Part shown: one piece after another, positions 13,078 through 20,837 of the stretch
How positions within the stretch are numbered: the first letter of the stretch is position 1
Layout of the letters: every line of letters begins with the position of its first letter
NCBI RefSeq assembly: GCF_009498455.1
Contig: NZ_CP045644.1
Coordinates: 3,971,001-4,035,000 of the forward strand
Reading direction: 5' to 3'
Origin: Variovorax paradoxus
GTDB taxonomy: Bacteria; Pseudomonadota; Gammaproteobacteria; Burkholderiales; Burkholderiaceae_C
DNA length: 64,000 nt
Position numbers and translations under genes: made by a program
The notes under the pieces: generated by a model
Database searches by the model: none
The model's input: only the letters and a program-made list of their open reading frames with translations
Told to the model about the DNA's origin: nothing

Positions 13078-13788
13078 GCGCGATCTGACGCAGGGCAATG
13101 CGTCGGGCATTGCCCCACTCGCACCCTATTGGTGCACCCTGAGGACCTTACCACCCCTGCGGTGGACGCGCTTTTGCTGTGGCCCTTGGTGCCGTTTTTC
13201 CATGGCCCCGGAGCGACTCCTTATAGAGCCGACTGCCAGACCCTCAGGCACCCGGCAGGGACGACAAGCCGCGCAAGGCACAGGGCACGGTTCGACGACA
13301 TGGGCGACGACTTCCCGCGCAAGGACGGCAAGGCAGCGAGGAGGTTGCGGTCATTGCTCGATCGCCAGGATTCCTGGCGGCCTGGCCAGACGGTCATCCT
13401 TATAGAGGCCCCTGCCCACCCTCGGCGCGGCCGGCCGCGCCTCGAAGGGCCGAGCCATCGCTCCGTGGGAGTTGCTTGCAAGCTATATCCACACAATTTA
13501 GTCGGGTACTTGGAGGCTTTTTTCGCGCGTCGCTGCTGCGTCGAAGCCTTGCATTCGCTAGAGAACGGGGCAGATCGGGTGCCCCAAACGACCCGGTCAG
13601 CGAGCACTGTTTAGCGTCAATAAACGGGGTCATGACCACTTTTGCAGGGGTGAGAGGAAAAGGCTGTTATTTCAAGCGAATAACGCTAAATCGGCCGGAA
13701 AAAGATCGTGTGTGATGGCTGAGTTTTTTGCATATCATGCATCAACATTGTTGCGACAAAATAGTAACACCCATGGGGGCTACAGTTG
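13078..13788. other. Gene-poor region, about 710 bases
   Basis: A plus-strand open frame (13129-13614) lacks an RBS and its codons look random, so I do not call it. TCCTTATAGAG occurs twice (near 13208 and 13394), and a related CTTATAGAAGCC is at the promoter of the ParB operon (18294). ATATCCACA near 13485 is one base from a DnaA box. An AT-rich part (13600-13770) follows. This could be an origin or control region; the evidence is weak. Confidence 0.45.
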
Positions 13789-13815
13789 TTGACGACCCCG
13801 TCAGTAGCGACTTAC
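13789..13815 (+). promoter_or_regulatory. Early-type promoter before a hairpin, no gene
   Basis: TTGACG (13789-13794) is followed by GTCAGTAGCGACTTAC (13800-13815), matching the element at 8770 in 13 of 16 positions. As at 8770, no reading frame follows closely. Confidence 0.5.
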
Positions 13816-13821
13816 GGATTG

Positions 13822-13945
13822 GTGATTTACACGCGTCTCGTGCGGCTCATCCGCCGATGCTAGCGCCGGTGTGCATAATGATCGTTCCTGCGGTTCAGAA
13901 CCCCTGAAACGCAAAACGCCACACCTGTAGGAGGGTGTGGCGTTC
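13822..13945 (+). ncRNA. Possible second small RNA ending in a strong hairpin
   Basis: Between the element at 13800 and the gene at 14084 lies an 11-bp perfect stem, AACGCCACACC (13915-13925) with GGTGTGGCGTT (13934-13944), loop TGTAGGAG. There is no T-run, so it may be a structural element rather than a terminator. GCGGTTCAGAAC occurs at 13890 and again at 14004, each partly self-complementary. The 5' end is an estimate. Confidence 0.3.
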
Positions 13946-14083
13946 TGGCCCTCTGGCGAGGGGATGGACCACTGAAGTGATCGCGACTAACGCTTTAACT
14001 ATAGCGGTTCAGAACGGGAAGCCAATCTTGACGTCGGTAAATCCGTCGTTTCTTTTGTCGCAACCAACTGGAGCTTTCCAACC

Positions 14084-14368
14084 ATGGAAACTTTGCCGCT
14101 GCTGTGCATTACGCACGCCCATTCCGAGAACGGCGAAATCGTCGAACTCGGCCACGTTGACTCCCACGGACACCTCGTCTGGCGCACCAGCGTCGGCTCG
14201 GTCATAGCCCTCTATCGTGCTGGTGCGCGTTTCGTCACCACCTGGCGCGACAAGGGCTATGAGGTCTACGTGCAGGGGCGCACCCTCTCCGAGGAAGCCC
14301 GTCTGCGCACCCGCGCTGACGGTGAGGCGCCCAACCTGCTGAAGCAGCTGCCCGACTTCGAGTACTAA
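14084..14368 (+). CDS. DUF3892-like protein, 94 aa
   Basis: The order is a short strand LLCITHAHSENG, a strand pair GEIVELGHVDSHG, a helix SVIALYRAGARFVTT, and a C-terminal LRTRADGEAPNLLKQLP. This matches the small DUF3892 family, which ends in a conserved RT..DG..NNL..LP. The family is common in phages and bacteria and has no known function. GGAG is 13 bases before ATG, somewhat far. A strong terminator follows. Confidence 0.7.
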   Translation: METLPLLCITHAHSENGEIVELGHVDSHGHLVWRTSVGSVIALYRAGARFVTTWRDKGYEVYVQGRTLSEEARLRTRADGEAPNLLKQLPDFEY

Positions 14369-14395
14369 CGCGACCGGGTGTAATACCCTCGCGCC

Positions 14396-14437
14396 AGCCG
14401 CCTTGTGGACCCGTTTTCGGGCACAGGCGGCTTTTTT
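14396..14437 (+). terminator. Strong intrinsic terminator
   Basis: AGCCGCCTTGTG (14396-14407) pairs with CACAGGCGGCT (14422-14432) with one mismatch, an inner CCCG/CGGG stem, and a run of six T. It ends the plus-strand left block; the convergent minus-strand operon ends 82 bases further. Confidence 0.85.
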
Positions 14438-14518
14438 CTGTCCGCTACCAGTCGGCGCCGGCCGTCTCGGCGATCAGATCCTCTTCGACCGCTTCCAGAT
14501 TTGCCTAGCTGATTCGAC

Positions 14519-15346
14519 TCACCACTCGCCGCCTGCCTGCTCGGCCAGCAGCTCGTCGACCACGGCGTCGACGTCGGTTTGGCGCTGCTCGGCTTGTCGC
14601 ACGGCAAACTCCCGCGCCGCGCGCTCTTTGCGTGCCAGCTCGTGCTCTTCCTTCTGCCGGAGCTCGGCTGCAAGACGGGCCTTTTCCAGGCGAGCGGCCT
14701 CCTGTCGGCCTCGCTCGATCTTCTCGCTCTCTTCTCGAGCCGCATGGCGGCGCCGAGCGGTCGCCTCAGGCGTGAGGGTCTCTGCGTGCTTGCCTTCGGC
14801 GCACAACTTGAGGTCTTCCGCGCAGTTTTCGTCCCAGTTGCGCACCGCGCCTTCGACCATGTTCACGTACGCCGAGTGATTGCCAGGGCCTTCTGGGTCT
14901 CGGCGAAAGTTCGCCAGGTGGCAGCACTCGATCAGCTCGACATCCAGCTGAAACGCACCTCGATACTGCGGCAAGCGACCTGCCTTGAGGTCGAGGATGT
15001 TCGCCTTCGCGTGACGGCCCAGTTTGTCCGGGTGGTTTTGGGCCATCCAGACGAGGGAAGCCGTCTTGCGCTCGTACAGGGCCGTCACAGCGCTCTTGGT
15101 CGCCCGGGCACGTTCGTCGCGCGCCTTTTTCAATGCCTCTTCCATCTCCCCCATGGAGACGGGCTTGGCTGCGGCCGACCGTGTCGACGTGACCGACGCG
15201 GTGGCGTTGGGCTTGCACAGGTACTGGTCAGCCCACGGGTCCTTGCCGAACCCAGCAGCGGACCGCAGGTCTGCGATCTTCGCGCCGTACGGGTCAAAGA
15301 GACCCAAGTCGCCCATCAGGCGGCGCATTTCGCTGAGATTTGCCAT
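14519..15346 (-). CDS. Hypothetical protein ending in GGEW, 275 aa
   Basis: ATG 15346 overlaps the TGA of the upstream gene, with GGAG in that gene's end as RBS. Residues 1-160 are globular (a conserved-looking PYGAKIADLRSAAGFGKDPW near the start). Residues 185-260 form a long Glu/Lys/Arg/Ala helix likely to be a coiled coil. The end AGGEW resembles the Gly-x-Trp tails of other proteins here. Last gene of the minus-strand operon. Function unknown. Confidence 0.75.
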   Translation of the reverse strand: MANLSEMRRLMGDLGLFDPYGAKIADLRSAAGFGKDPWADQYLCKPNATASVTSTRSAAAKPVSMGEMEEALKKARDERARATKSAVTALYERKTASLVWMAQNHPDKLGRHAKANILDLKAGRLPQYRGAFQLDVELIECCHLANFRRDPEGPGNHSAYVNMVEGAVRNWDENCAEDLKLCAEGKHAETLTPEATARRRHAAREESEKIERGRQEAARLEKARLAAELRQKEEHELARKERAAREFAVRQAEQRQTDVDAVVDELLAEQAGGEW

Positions 15347-15819
15347 CACCAAGCTCCGTAGCGGTCATCCCGCCGCATTTCCTCTTCGGCCACGGCCTCT
15401 TCGAGGGTTTGGGTGTGCTGCGCCGGCGGCGTCAGCTTGCCGAGCATCTCGTCGTCTGAGTCTTCGAGCTGGATGAGCTCCGGACCGTAAGGCGTTTCGA
15501 TGACAACGGGCGGCACCTTGCCCGGCTTCGCGGACGGCGTGGGGATGTGCGCGGGCGCTACGTAGCCGCCGGCCTCGACCCACGCCCGAAAACTGTTGTG
15601 CCTGGCGAGATCCCAGATGCCGATCTCGGAAGCGATGATCGCGTCGTGGAGCTTGCGGTCGTGGCCTGCCTCCGCGAGCAGGTAGCTCGCCTTGCGAAAC
15701 GCAGAGGCCAGTTTCTGTGCCGGCGAGCCGCGGCCGCCGAGGTACTGAGGGCAGTTCTCTTTGATCCACTGCAGCGTGCTCTCCTGCCAGGAGGGCGCTG
15801 CGCTCACCGGTCCGGTCAT
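15346..15819 (-). CDS. Hypothetical protein ending in YGAW, 157 aa
   Basis: The N-terminal 80 residues are helical with several aromatic and charged positions. The middle is Pro-rich (AHIPTPSAKPGKVPP) and the C-terminal part is acidic, ending DDRYGAW. An acidic stretch before a short hydrophobic tip is reminiscent in layout, not sequence, of SSB tails. It starts one base after the stop of the previous minus-strand gene. Confidence 0.7.
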   Translation of the reverse strand: MTGPVSAAPSWQESTLQWIKENCPQYLGGRGSPAQKLASAFRKASYLLAEAGHDRKLHDAIIASEIGIWDLARHNSFRAWVEAGGYVAPAHIPTPSAKPGKVPPVVIETPYGPELIQLEDSDDEMLGKLTPPAQHTQTLEEAVAEEEMRRDDRYGAW

Positions 15820-15820
15820 C

Positions 15821-16144
15821 TCAGCTGGCCTTTTCTGCTTGGATGTGCGCCAGCGCTGCTTCCAGGTCGCTCGGCGACAGGTCCTTCAGCTTGGCGATGG
15901 TCTCTTTCTGCTTGGCCTTGACGGCCGCGATCTGCGCGCGGTGCGCATTCATCTTTTCTGCGAGCGGAGCCAGCGCGGCGATCGTGGCATTGGGCTCGAG
16001 GGCGATCAGGCTGATGAGTTCGCTGACCGAGCGCAGCTTCAGCGCTTCGGCGACCACGGTGAGGTTCGGCTTGAGCTCTCGTTGCAGCGAATAGCTGACG
16101 ACGATCGCGCCAGACGTGATTTCCGAGTTGCTCTTGCGTGCCAT
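15821..16144 (-). CDS. Small helical, possibly DNA-binding protein, 107 aa
   Basis: I start at ATG 16144; an upstream in-frame start at 16201 would lie inside the inverted repeat. Residues 5-50 (SEITSGAIVVSYSLQRELKPN, then ALKLRSVSELISLIAL) could hold a ribbon or helix-turn-helix; 60-107 are one long basic helix. Its promoter is flanked by an 11-base inverted repeat (16165-16201), as for an autoregulated gene. Identity unknown. Confidence 0.6.
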   Translation of the reverse strand: MARKSNSEITSGAIVVSYSLQRELKPNLTVVAEALKLRSVSELISLIALEPNATIAALAPLAEKMNAHRAQIAAVKAKQKETIAKLKDLSPSDLEAALAHIQAEKAS

Positions 16145-16164
16145 GATTGTTAATTCCCAAAAAA

Positions 16165-16201
16165 ATGCCCTATGTACCCCATTATAGGGAACATAGGGCA
16201 T
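16165..16201. promoter_or_regulatory. Promoter between 11-base inverted repeats (minus strand)
   Basis: ATGCCCTATGT (16165-16175) and ACATAGGGCAT (16191-16201) are perfect inverted arms. Between them, on the minus strand, is TATAAT (16186-16181), a consensus -10 for the gene starting at 16144. This is the layout of a repressible promoter and is distinct from the main operator family. Confidence 0.65.
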
Positions 16202-16218
16202 TCAGAAAGGGTGAAAAG

Positions 16219-16452
16219 TCAGCGCTTGCTGAGGTCGGCGCTGAAGCCAGCACCCCCGCCCTCATACTCGCGCACAACCTCGTCGATTTCGCCCTCCTCG
16301 CGATCTTGCTCGAAGCGCTGCATCGCGTGATTGCTCAGGAGAATAGCCACAATGAAGACCAGGGGCTGGCTGAATGCGAAAGCGAGACCGACTGCGCCAG
16401 CCAGGGTCAGGATGTTCAGGATCAGGCAGTAGTGGATGGGATGAAGGCGCAT
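16219..16452 (-). CDS. Small membrane protein, two helices, 77 aa
   Basis: Residues 8-26 and 29-40 are hydrophobic (CLILNILTLAGAVGLAFAF, PLVFIVAILL) with a charged Glu/Arg-rich cytoplasmic tail. No purine-rich RBS is visible before ATG 16452; the operator palindrome at 16467-16484 is only 15 bases upstream, so the leader is very short. Possibly an inner-membrane exclusion or accessory protein; unknown. Confidence 0.6.
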   Translation of the reverse strand: MRLHPIHYCLILNILTLAGAVGLAFAFSQPLVFIVAILLSNHAMQRFEQDREEGEIDEVVREYEGGGAGFSADLSKR

Positions 16453-16466
16453 TTTTCGAGATGGAA

Positions 16467-16484
16467 AGTAAGTGTATGCTTACT
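16467..16484. promoter_or_regulatory. Palindrome of the AGTAAG/CTTACT type
   Basis: AGTAAG-TGTATG-CTTACT. The outer arms equal those of the long operator (AGTAAG...CTTACT at 25804) but with 6 instead of 10 bases between. It stands between the helicase stop and the small membrane gene. Confidence 0.5.
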
Positions 16485-16489
16485 GTGCC

Positions 16490-18238
16490 TTACGCCGCTT
16501 TTCGAGTCAAGCCGAGCCCGGCATAGTCGAAGTTCTGGACGACGTTCTCGGCAAACCCTGGCGTGCCCTTCACGATCGCTTGCCGCTCTGCGCAGTGCGA
16601 CTTCAGGTGGTTGTTCAGCTCGTCGTAGACGTCCAGGATGAACGCCACGTTCGGCATCCGGGCGCCGCACCAGGTCAGCCCCTTCTTTTCGCGCAGGCCG
16701 CGCCCGATGCGCTGGCGCAGGGCAACTTCGGCCTTGCCGCCGCCGGCCAGCGCGATGATGCCGATCGAGGGCACGTCCACGCCCACGTCCATGATGGTGG
16801 TGCCGATCAGGAAGTCGATGTCGCCGTTGGCCAGGGCCGCCAGCGCGGTCTTGCGCTCCTTCTGGTTGTCCTCGCCCTGGATGAAGAGCACTCGCGCGCC
16901 GGCGCCGCTCAGGATGCGCACGAACTCGTCGCCGTGGTCTTTGCGCTGCACCAGGATCATCCCGTTGAGCCCAAACTGGCGCGCCCGCAGCAGCTCGGCG
17001 CAGATCAGCTTGTTGCGGTACTCGAAGTTCACGATGCCGCGTTCCACCGCCTGCGCGTAGGGCGTGCTGCGGGCCAAGCCCTTGGGGCGGTGCTCCTCGC
17101 CGATCTTGAGGTACTTGAAGTACGGGCGCGCCAGGATGCCGCGGTCGATCAGCATCTTCTCGGTGATGCGGATCGCTACCGGGCCGCACGCGGCCAGCAG
17201 CTTCATGTTGGCCTCTTCGTCGTCCTTCATAAAGGGCGTCGCGGTCAGGGCCATGCGGTAGTGCGCGTTCGAGCACGCGCACATAACGTCGTAGAAGGAG
17301 TTGCCCGACACCTCGTGCGCCTCTTCAGCGATCACGAGCTCGAAGCGCTTGAGGATCTCGATGGTGGCAAGGCGCAGGCGCTCATGCTTGTCGACCTTGC
17401 GCTGCAGCTCCGCGCGGTCGACCTTCTCGTCAAACTGGGCCTCGTACTTCTCGATGAAGGCGTTGATGCGCTCGCCCCGGATGGCCATCGCGACCTTGTC
17501 GGCCGCCAGTTCCTTCTTGATCTTCTCGAGCTTCTTGGCCAGGTCCTTCGCGCGGCGCAGCTGCAGCGCGTGATAGTCAGCGTCCACTGAGCGGATTTCG
17601 AGGCGCTGCGCGAGCGTCTTCACCATGCCCACGCAGAACTTCGTGATGCGCCGACCCTCGCCGCCGTCGGCCTTTGTGTAAGGGATGCCCCACTCTCCAT
17701 CGCCGAAGACTGCGACCTCTTCGCCCATCTTCTCGACCGCTTCCTTCATCTGGTACATGAGGATGCCGCGGGTGGTCAGGAAGAGGGTGGGGCGGTTGAT
17801 CCGCTTGTAGGCCATGCGCGCGATGCGCGACTTGCCGCCACCGGTGGCCACCTGCACCGTGATGTTGCCGTGCCGCACCAGGCGGTCGACTGCATCGGGC
17901 TGGTAGTCGTAGCGGTCGATGTACCCGAAGTTGTCCACCATCGGGCGCTCCGGGCCCAGCGGTTCGGGCAGCGGCTTGCGCTTGACGATGCATTCGTACC
18001 CCTTGGCGCGCAGCGAATCGACCACCAGACGCACGAAGCCAGTGGGGAAGACACCCTCCGGCGCGTTTGTCGACCACTGGAAAAAGCTCGAGCGTCCCGA
18101 CCAGCTGCCGGAGTTGAACGCAGCCATGTGCTCGGCGCCCTCGACGCGGTAGCTGAGCACGCGGTGGACCTCCAGCATCGCCTCTTTCGGGGCGTTGACG
18201 ATCTTCGCGTGGACCGCGTTGTGGGCGATGACGATCAT
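16490..18238 (-). CDS. SF2 helicase, UvsW/DEAD-box type
   Basis: A 582-residue superfamily 2 helicase. Motif I is ATGGGKS (about 130-136), motif II EEAHE (about 310), motif III TATPF (about 335), and motif VI QRIGRGLR (about 520). A coiled-coil insert lies between motifs I and II (about 228-295). The N-terminal 110 residues resemble the substrate-reading domain of phage UvsW-type helicases, which unwind branched DNA during recombination-dependent replication and repair. It is the first gene of the minus-strand operon and is transcribed divergently from the ParB cassette. Confidence 0.88.
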   Translation of the reverse strand: MIVIAHNAVHAKIVNAPKEAMLEVHRVLSYRVEGAEHMAAFNSGSWSGRSSFFQWSTNAPEGVFPTGFVRLVVDSLRAKGYECIVKRKPLPEPLGPERPMVDNFGYIDRYDYQPDAVDRLVRHGNITVQVATGGGKSRIARMAYKRINRPTLFLTTRGILMYQMKEAVEKMGEEVAVFGDGEWGIPYTKADGGEGRRITKFCVGMVKTLAQRLEIRSVDADYHALQLRRAKDLAKKLEKIKKELAADKVAMAIRGERINAFIEKYEAQFDEKVDRAELQRKVDKHERLRLATIEILKRFELVIAEEAHEVSGNSFYDVMCACSNAHYRMALTATPFMKDDEEANMKLLAACGPVAIRITEKMLIDRGILARPYFKYLKIGEEHRPKGLARSTPYAQAVERGIVNFEYRNKLICAELLRARQFGLNGMILVQRKDHGDEFVRILSGAGARVLFIQGEDNQKERKTALAALANGDIDFLIGTTIMDVGVDVPSIGIIALAGGGKAEVALRQRIGRGLREKKGLTWCGARMPNVAFILDVYDELNNHLKSHCAERQAIVKGTPGFAENVVQNFDYAGLGLTRKAA

Positions 18239-18271
18239 GGTTTTCTTGCCAAAAAAGGCGTTTCCTTATAC

Positions 18272-18301
18272 AGTAAGCACTTACACACATTTTCCCTTAT
18301 A
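18272..18301. promoter_or_regulatory. Divergent promoter region with short palindrome
   Basis: GTAAGCACTTAC (18273-18284) is a compact form of the main palindrome. On the plus strand TTATAG (18296-18301) is a -10 whose start point would fall a few bases before GTG 18311. On the minus strand TATAAG (18270-18265) serves the helicase gene. One protein bound here could control both operons. Confidence 0.55.
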
Positions 18302-18310
18302 GAAGCCCGC

Positions 18311-19000
18311 GTGACAACCCAAATTCAGATCCAGTACCTGCCGCCTGGAGCGCTGCAGGCCAATCCCTGGAACACCAACAAGCTGGACCCCGCGGCCGAG
18401 GGAAAGCTGGAGAACTCCATCCTTGAGTTCGAGGACCTGGGCGGCCTGTACAAGCCGATCATCTGTCGCGAGCTTCCCGATGGGTCTCTTCAGATCTTAG
18501 GGGGCGAGCATCGGACGCGCGCTGCGGAACGCTTGGGCATCGCGAAGGTTCCGGTCATCAACCTCGGGCCGGTGAGCGACCTGCGTGCGAAGGCCCTGGG
18601 CCTGGCCGACAACGGCCAGTACGGGCAAGACGACGCCGCGGGCTTGGCGACGCTGCTCGAAGAGTTGCGCCTCGACGAGAACCTGCTGGCCATCCTGCCG
18701 TACAGCGACTCCGACCTGGCCGGCATCTTCGCCAGCGTGGCAATCGACCTCGACGCGATCGGCATGGGCGAGAGCGACGAACCCGACCACGGCCTGCCTG
18801 ACCCCGACACGCTGCCGCCGCGGCCAACGATCACGCACGAGCTGATGCGCTTCAAGGTGCCCGTGGAAGACCGCGACCGCGTCGAGAAGCTGATCCAGAG
18901 CGTCATCAAGGACAAGGGCCTGAAGACCGAGCAGGACAGCCTGATCGCGGCCGGCATGGCCCTGGTCGAGATCTGCAACGCCGCGAAAGGCCAGCTGTGA
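18311..19000 (+). CDS. ParB/Srx-like domain protein 1
   Basis: A 229-residue protein whose first 100 residues follow the ParB N-terminal fold: PPGALQANPWNTN, then LYKPIIC, DGSLQILGGEHRTRAAERLG (the GxxR box, here GEHR) and a later LADNGQ. This domain binds CTP or ATP in plasmid partition proteins and is often reused in phage DNA-modification clusters. The GTG start has almost no leader. It heads a tightly overlapping operon (18311-23381) with a second ParB-like protein, an ABC ATPase and a Mom-like protein, so a modification or anti-restriction role is more likely than partition. Confidence 0.8.
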   Translation: MTTQIQIQYLPPGALQANPWNTNKLDPAAEGKLENSILEFEDLGGLYKPIICRELPDGSLQILGGEHRTRAAERLGIAKVPVINLGPVSDLRAKALGLADNGQYGQDDAAGLATLLEELRLDENLLAILPYSDSDLAGIFASVAIDLDAIGMGESDEPDHGLPDPDTLPPRPTITHELMRFKVPVEDRDRVEKLIQSVIKDKGLKTEQDSLIAAGMALVEICNAAKGQL

Positions 19001-19143
19001 CCGTCGCTCTGATCCTGCGCTGCCCCGACTGTGAAGCCGACATGGAAATCGACGCCGACGAGCTCGAGGAACAGCTCGAAGGCGGCGGCATCGCCTGCTG
19101 CCCCGAATGCGGCAGCGACCGCCTGGTCGTGGAGGGCGAATGA
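18997..19143 (+). CDS. Small zinc-ribbon protein, 48 aa
   Basis: GTG overlaps the previous stop. Two CPxC knuckles (CPDC at 9-12 and CPEC at 35-38) frame an acidic middle, the exact shape of a minimal zinc ribbon. Such proteins usually bind nucleic acid or stabilise partners. It lies between the two ParB-like genes, so it is probably part of the same machinery. Confidence 0.7.
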   Translation: MTVALILRCPDCEADMEIDADELEEQLEGGGIACCPECGSDRLVVEGE

Positions 19144-19319
19144 GGCTGCTCATCGCCATCCGTGACGCCCGGGACGGCAAGCACCTGGTGCCGGTCGAGA
19201 CCGACGCCAGCGACATCGAAGGCGTGCGCCGCGTTGCTGCCGCCTCTTTCGCCCCTCTTTCTCACAACGGCGCGCCGCCGCGCGCGGTCCTCATCGGCAT
19301 CCCCGGAGGCAAGCAATGA
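19140..19319 (+). CDS. Hypothetical protein, 59 aa
   Basis: ATG overlaps the stop of the zinc-ribbon gene. A small alpha/beta protein (RLLIAIRDARDGKHLVPVE, then a helix with VRRVAAASF). No family recognised; its place in the operon makes it real. Confidence 0.6.
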   Translation: MRLLIAIRDARDGKHLVPVETDASDIEGVRRVAAASFAPLSHNGAPPRAVLIGIPGGKQ

Positions 19320-19552
19320 CCGACACCCTGAACATCCCCACCAACCGCGACGAAGCGGACCAGGTTGCCTACGGCGACTCGGTCATCAAGCAGCTTCTGG
19401 GCGCGACCATCTGCGCTTTCGGCGCCACCCACACCGGCGAGATCTTCCTGGTCACGCGCAAGGGTGACGAGCGCCAGGAATTCATCATCGGCAAGGACGC
19501 CGACACCGGCGAGATCGCGATCTTCGAGGTGGAAGAGGGCGCGCCAGCATGA
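19316..19552 (+). CDS. Hypothetical protein, 78 aa
   Basis: ATG overlaps the previous TGA. Predicted strands (TICAFGATHTGEIFLVTR, EFIIGKD, EIAIFEVEE) suggest a small beta barrel. Acidic overall. It immediately precedes the second ParB-like gene. Function unknown. Confidence 0.6.
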   Translation: MTDTLNIPTNRDEADQVAYGDSVIKQLLGATICAFGATHTGEIFLVTRKGDERQEFIIGKDADTGEIAIFEVEEGAPA

Positions 19553-20217
19553 GCGACGTGAAGATCACCCTCTGGCCGCTCGAGAACCTGATTCCGTACG
19601 AGCTCAACGCCAAGAAGCACGATGCCGAGCAGGTGGCCAAGATCGCCGAGTCGATCAAGCGCTACAAGTGGACTCAACCCATCGTGGTCGACAAGTTCGG
19701 AGTCATCATCAATGGCCACGGTCGCCGGCTCGCCGCGATGCTCCTGGGGCCCGACTCGCCCACGCCAGGCTTCGCGCCTGTCTGGCAGCGCTCGGATCTG
19801 ACCCCCGAGCAGGTCCGCGCCGCGCGCCTGGCAGACAACCGCGCTGCGATCAGCGACATGGACAGCGAGAAGCTCATGCTGGACATGGCCGGCATCGACC
19901 ACGAGCTGCTGACCGGCATCTTCGACGACAAAGAGCTGAACTTCCTGTCGGTCGACCACGGCGAGATGAACGTCGGCGCCTTCGTGTCCGACATGGGCGC
20001 CGTCGTCGAAGGCCAGAAGGAAGACGTCGCGCGTCGCATGGACAACGTGAAGGCGCAGCGCATCCCCCTGGCCAAGGCCTTTGGGTTCAAAGACCTGTCG
20101 GCCGCCGACCAGATCATCGTCAGCAACCTCATGGCCAAGGCGGAATCGCTCACCGGCCTGCAGGGCGACGCTGCCTTCATCAAGTGGGCTGACACCCAGC
20201 TGCAGCTGAGCGCCTGA
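19549..20217 (+). CDS. ParB/Srx-like domain protein 2
   Basis: The 222 residues start with the ParB pattern LENLIPYELNAKKH, AEQVAKIAESIKRYKWTQPIVVD, then GVIINGHGRRLAAMLLG (GHGR in the GxxR box) and RLADNRAA. The C-terminal half is helical and differs from the first ParB-like protein, so the two are relatives with different partners rather than a recent duplication. In modification clusters such domains are thought to select DNA or power the reaction; in this window that is inference. Confidence 0.8.
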   Translation: MSDVKITLWPLENLIPYELNAKKHDAEQVAKIAESIKRYKWTQPIVVDKFGVIINGHGRRLAAMLLGPDSPTPGFAPVWQRSDLTPEQVRAARLADNRAAISDMDSEKLMLDMAGIDHELLTGIFDDKELNFLSVDHGEMNVGAFVSDMGAVVEGQKEDVARRMDNVKAQRIPLAKAFGFKDLSAADQIIVSNLMAKAESLTGLQGDAAFIKWADTQLQLSA

Positions 20218-20219
20218 CC

Positions 20220-20306
20220 ATGATCTTCCACACCCTCCTGATCGTCCTGGCCGTCGCGTTCGCCGTCGGCATGGAGATCCTCTGCCTAGAGCCTGGCCGT
20301 GATTGA
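20220..20306 (+). CDS. Single-helix membrane peptide, 28 aa
   Basis: ATG follows the ParB2 stop by two bases. The first 21 residues are one hydrophobic helix (FHTLLIVLAVAFAVG) followed by ILCLEPGRD. It overlaps the next GTG by 8 bases. Small membrane peptides recur in this phage (1932, 4520). May be real; no RBS beyond overlap. Confidence 0.35.
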   Translation: MIFHTLLIVLAVAFAVGMEILCLEPGRD

Positions 20307-20505
20307 ACTCCAGTACCTCCACGCCCTGGTCGCGCTCGCGATCAAGGACCTCAAGTCGCGCGTGAGCGTATGGCTCCTCTGGAAGCTGCTGCCGGCCGAC
20401 GTCGTCTCGGTGCAGCTGTTCCGCATGGGCCCCGCGCTCATGACCGGCGACGAACTGCGCCTGAGCACGACACCCGAAACCATCTACCGAGGCACCATCT
20501 CGTGA
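20299..20505 (+). CDS. Hypothetical protein, 68 aa
   Basis: GTG 20299. A helical N-terminal half (YLHALVALAIKDLKSRVS) and an amphipathic middle. Its stop overlaps the GTG of the next gene. No family recognised. Confidence 0.55.
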   Translation: MIELQYLHALVALAIKDLKSRVSVWLLWKLLPADVVSVQLFRMGPALMTGDELRLSTTPETIYRGTIS

Positions 20506-20837
20506 ACCCCTACACCTTCACCAAGAAGCCCGCCACGGTCGAAGCCTGGCAGTGGAACTTCTCGACCGACCAGCTCGAGCCGCCCACCTGGATGACCGAC
20601 GCGCTGAACAAGTGGCCCGAAGTGGGCGGCGCGGCATTCTGGCCCAACGGCAAGCTTGGCGTGAACCAGAGCACGCCCGAGCGCGTGTGGTGGAACCGTC
20701 CGCACATCGAGATCCAGACGCTGGAGGGCGTGATGCGCGCCGTGCCGGGCGATTGGATCATCCGCGGCGTCGCCCACGAGATCTACCCGTGCAAGCCGGC
20801 GATCTTCGCCACCACGTACGAAAAGGCGGCGTCATGA
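20502..20837 (+). CDS. Conserved phage protein of unknown function, 111 aa
   Basis: The C-terminal half (IEIQTLEGVMRAVPGDWIIRGVAHEIYPCKPAIFATTYE) matches a very common small phage family whose hallmark is GDWIIRGVxGExYPxKPxIFxxTY. The function is not known; members occur near replication or accessory genes. GTG overlaps the previous stop and the stop overlaps the ABC ATPase start. Confidence 0.75.
   Translation: MNPYTFTKKPATVEAWQWNFSTDQLEPPTWMTDALNKWPEVGGAAFWPNGKLGVNQSTPERVWWNRPHIEIQTLEGVMRAVPGDWIIRGVAHEIYPCKPAIFATTYEKAAS

Noticed and set aside
13129..13614. A 161-codon open frame in the gene-poor region
   Set aside because: No ribosome-binding site, random-looking residues with Cys/Arg excess, and short repeats (TCCTTATAGAG) inside it; more likely control DNA.
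18311..20217. Plasmid-type ParAB partition system
   Set aside because: Two ParB-like proteins are present but there is no ParA-type ATPase and no parS-like cluster; the partners are an ABC ATPase and a Mom-like protein.
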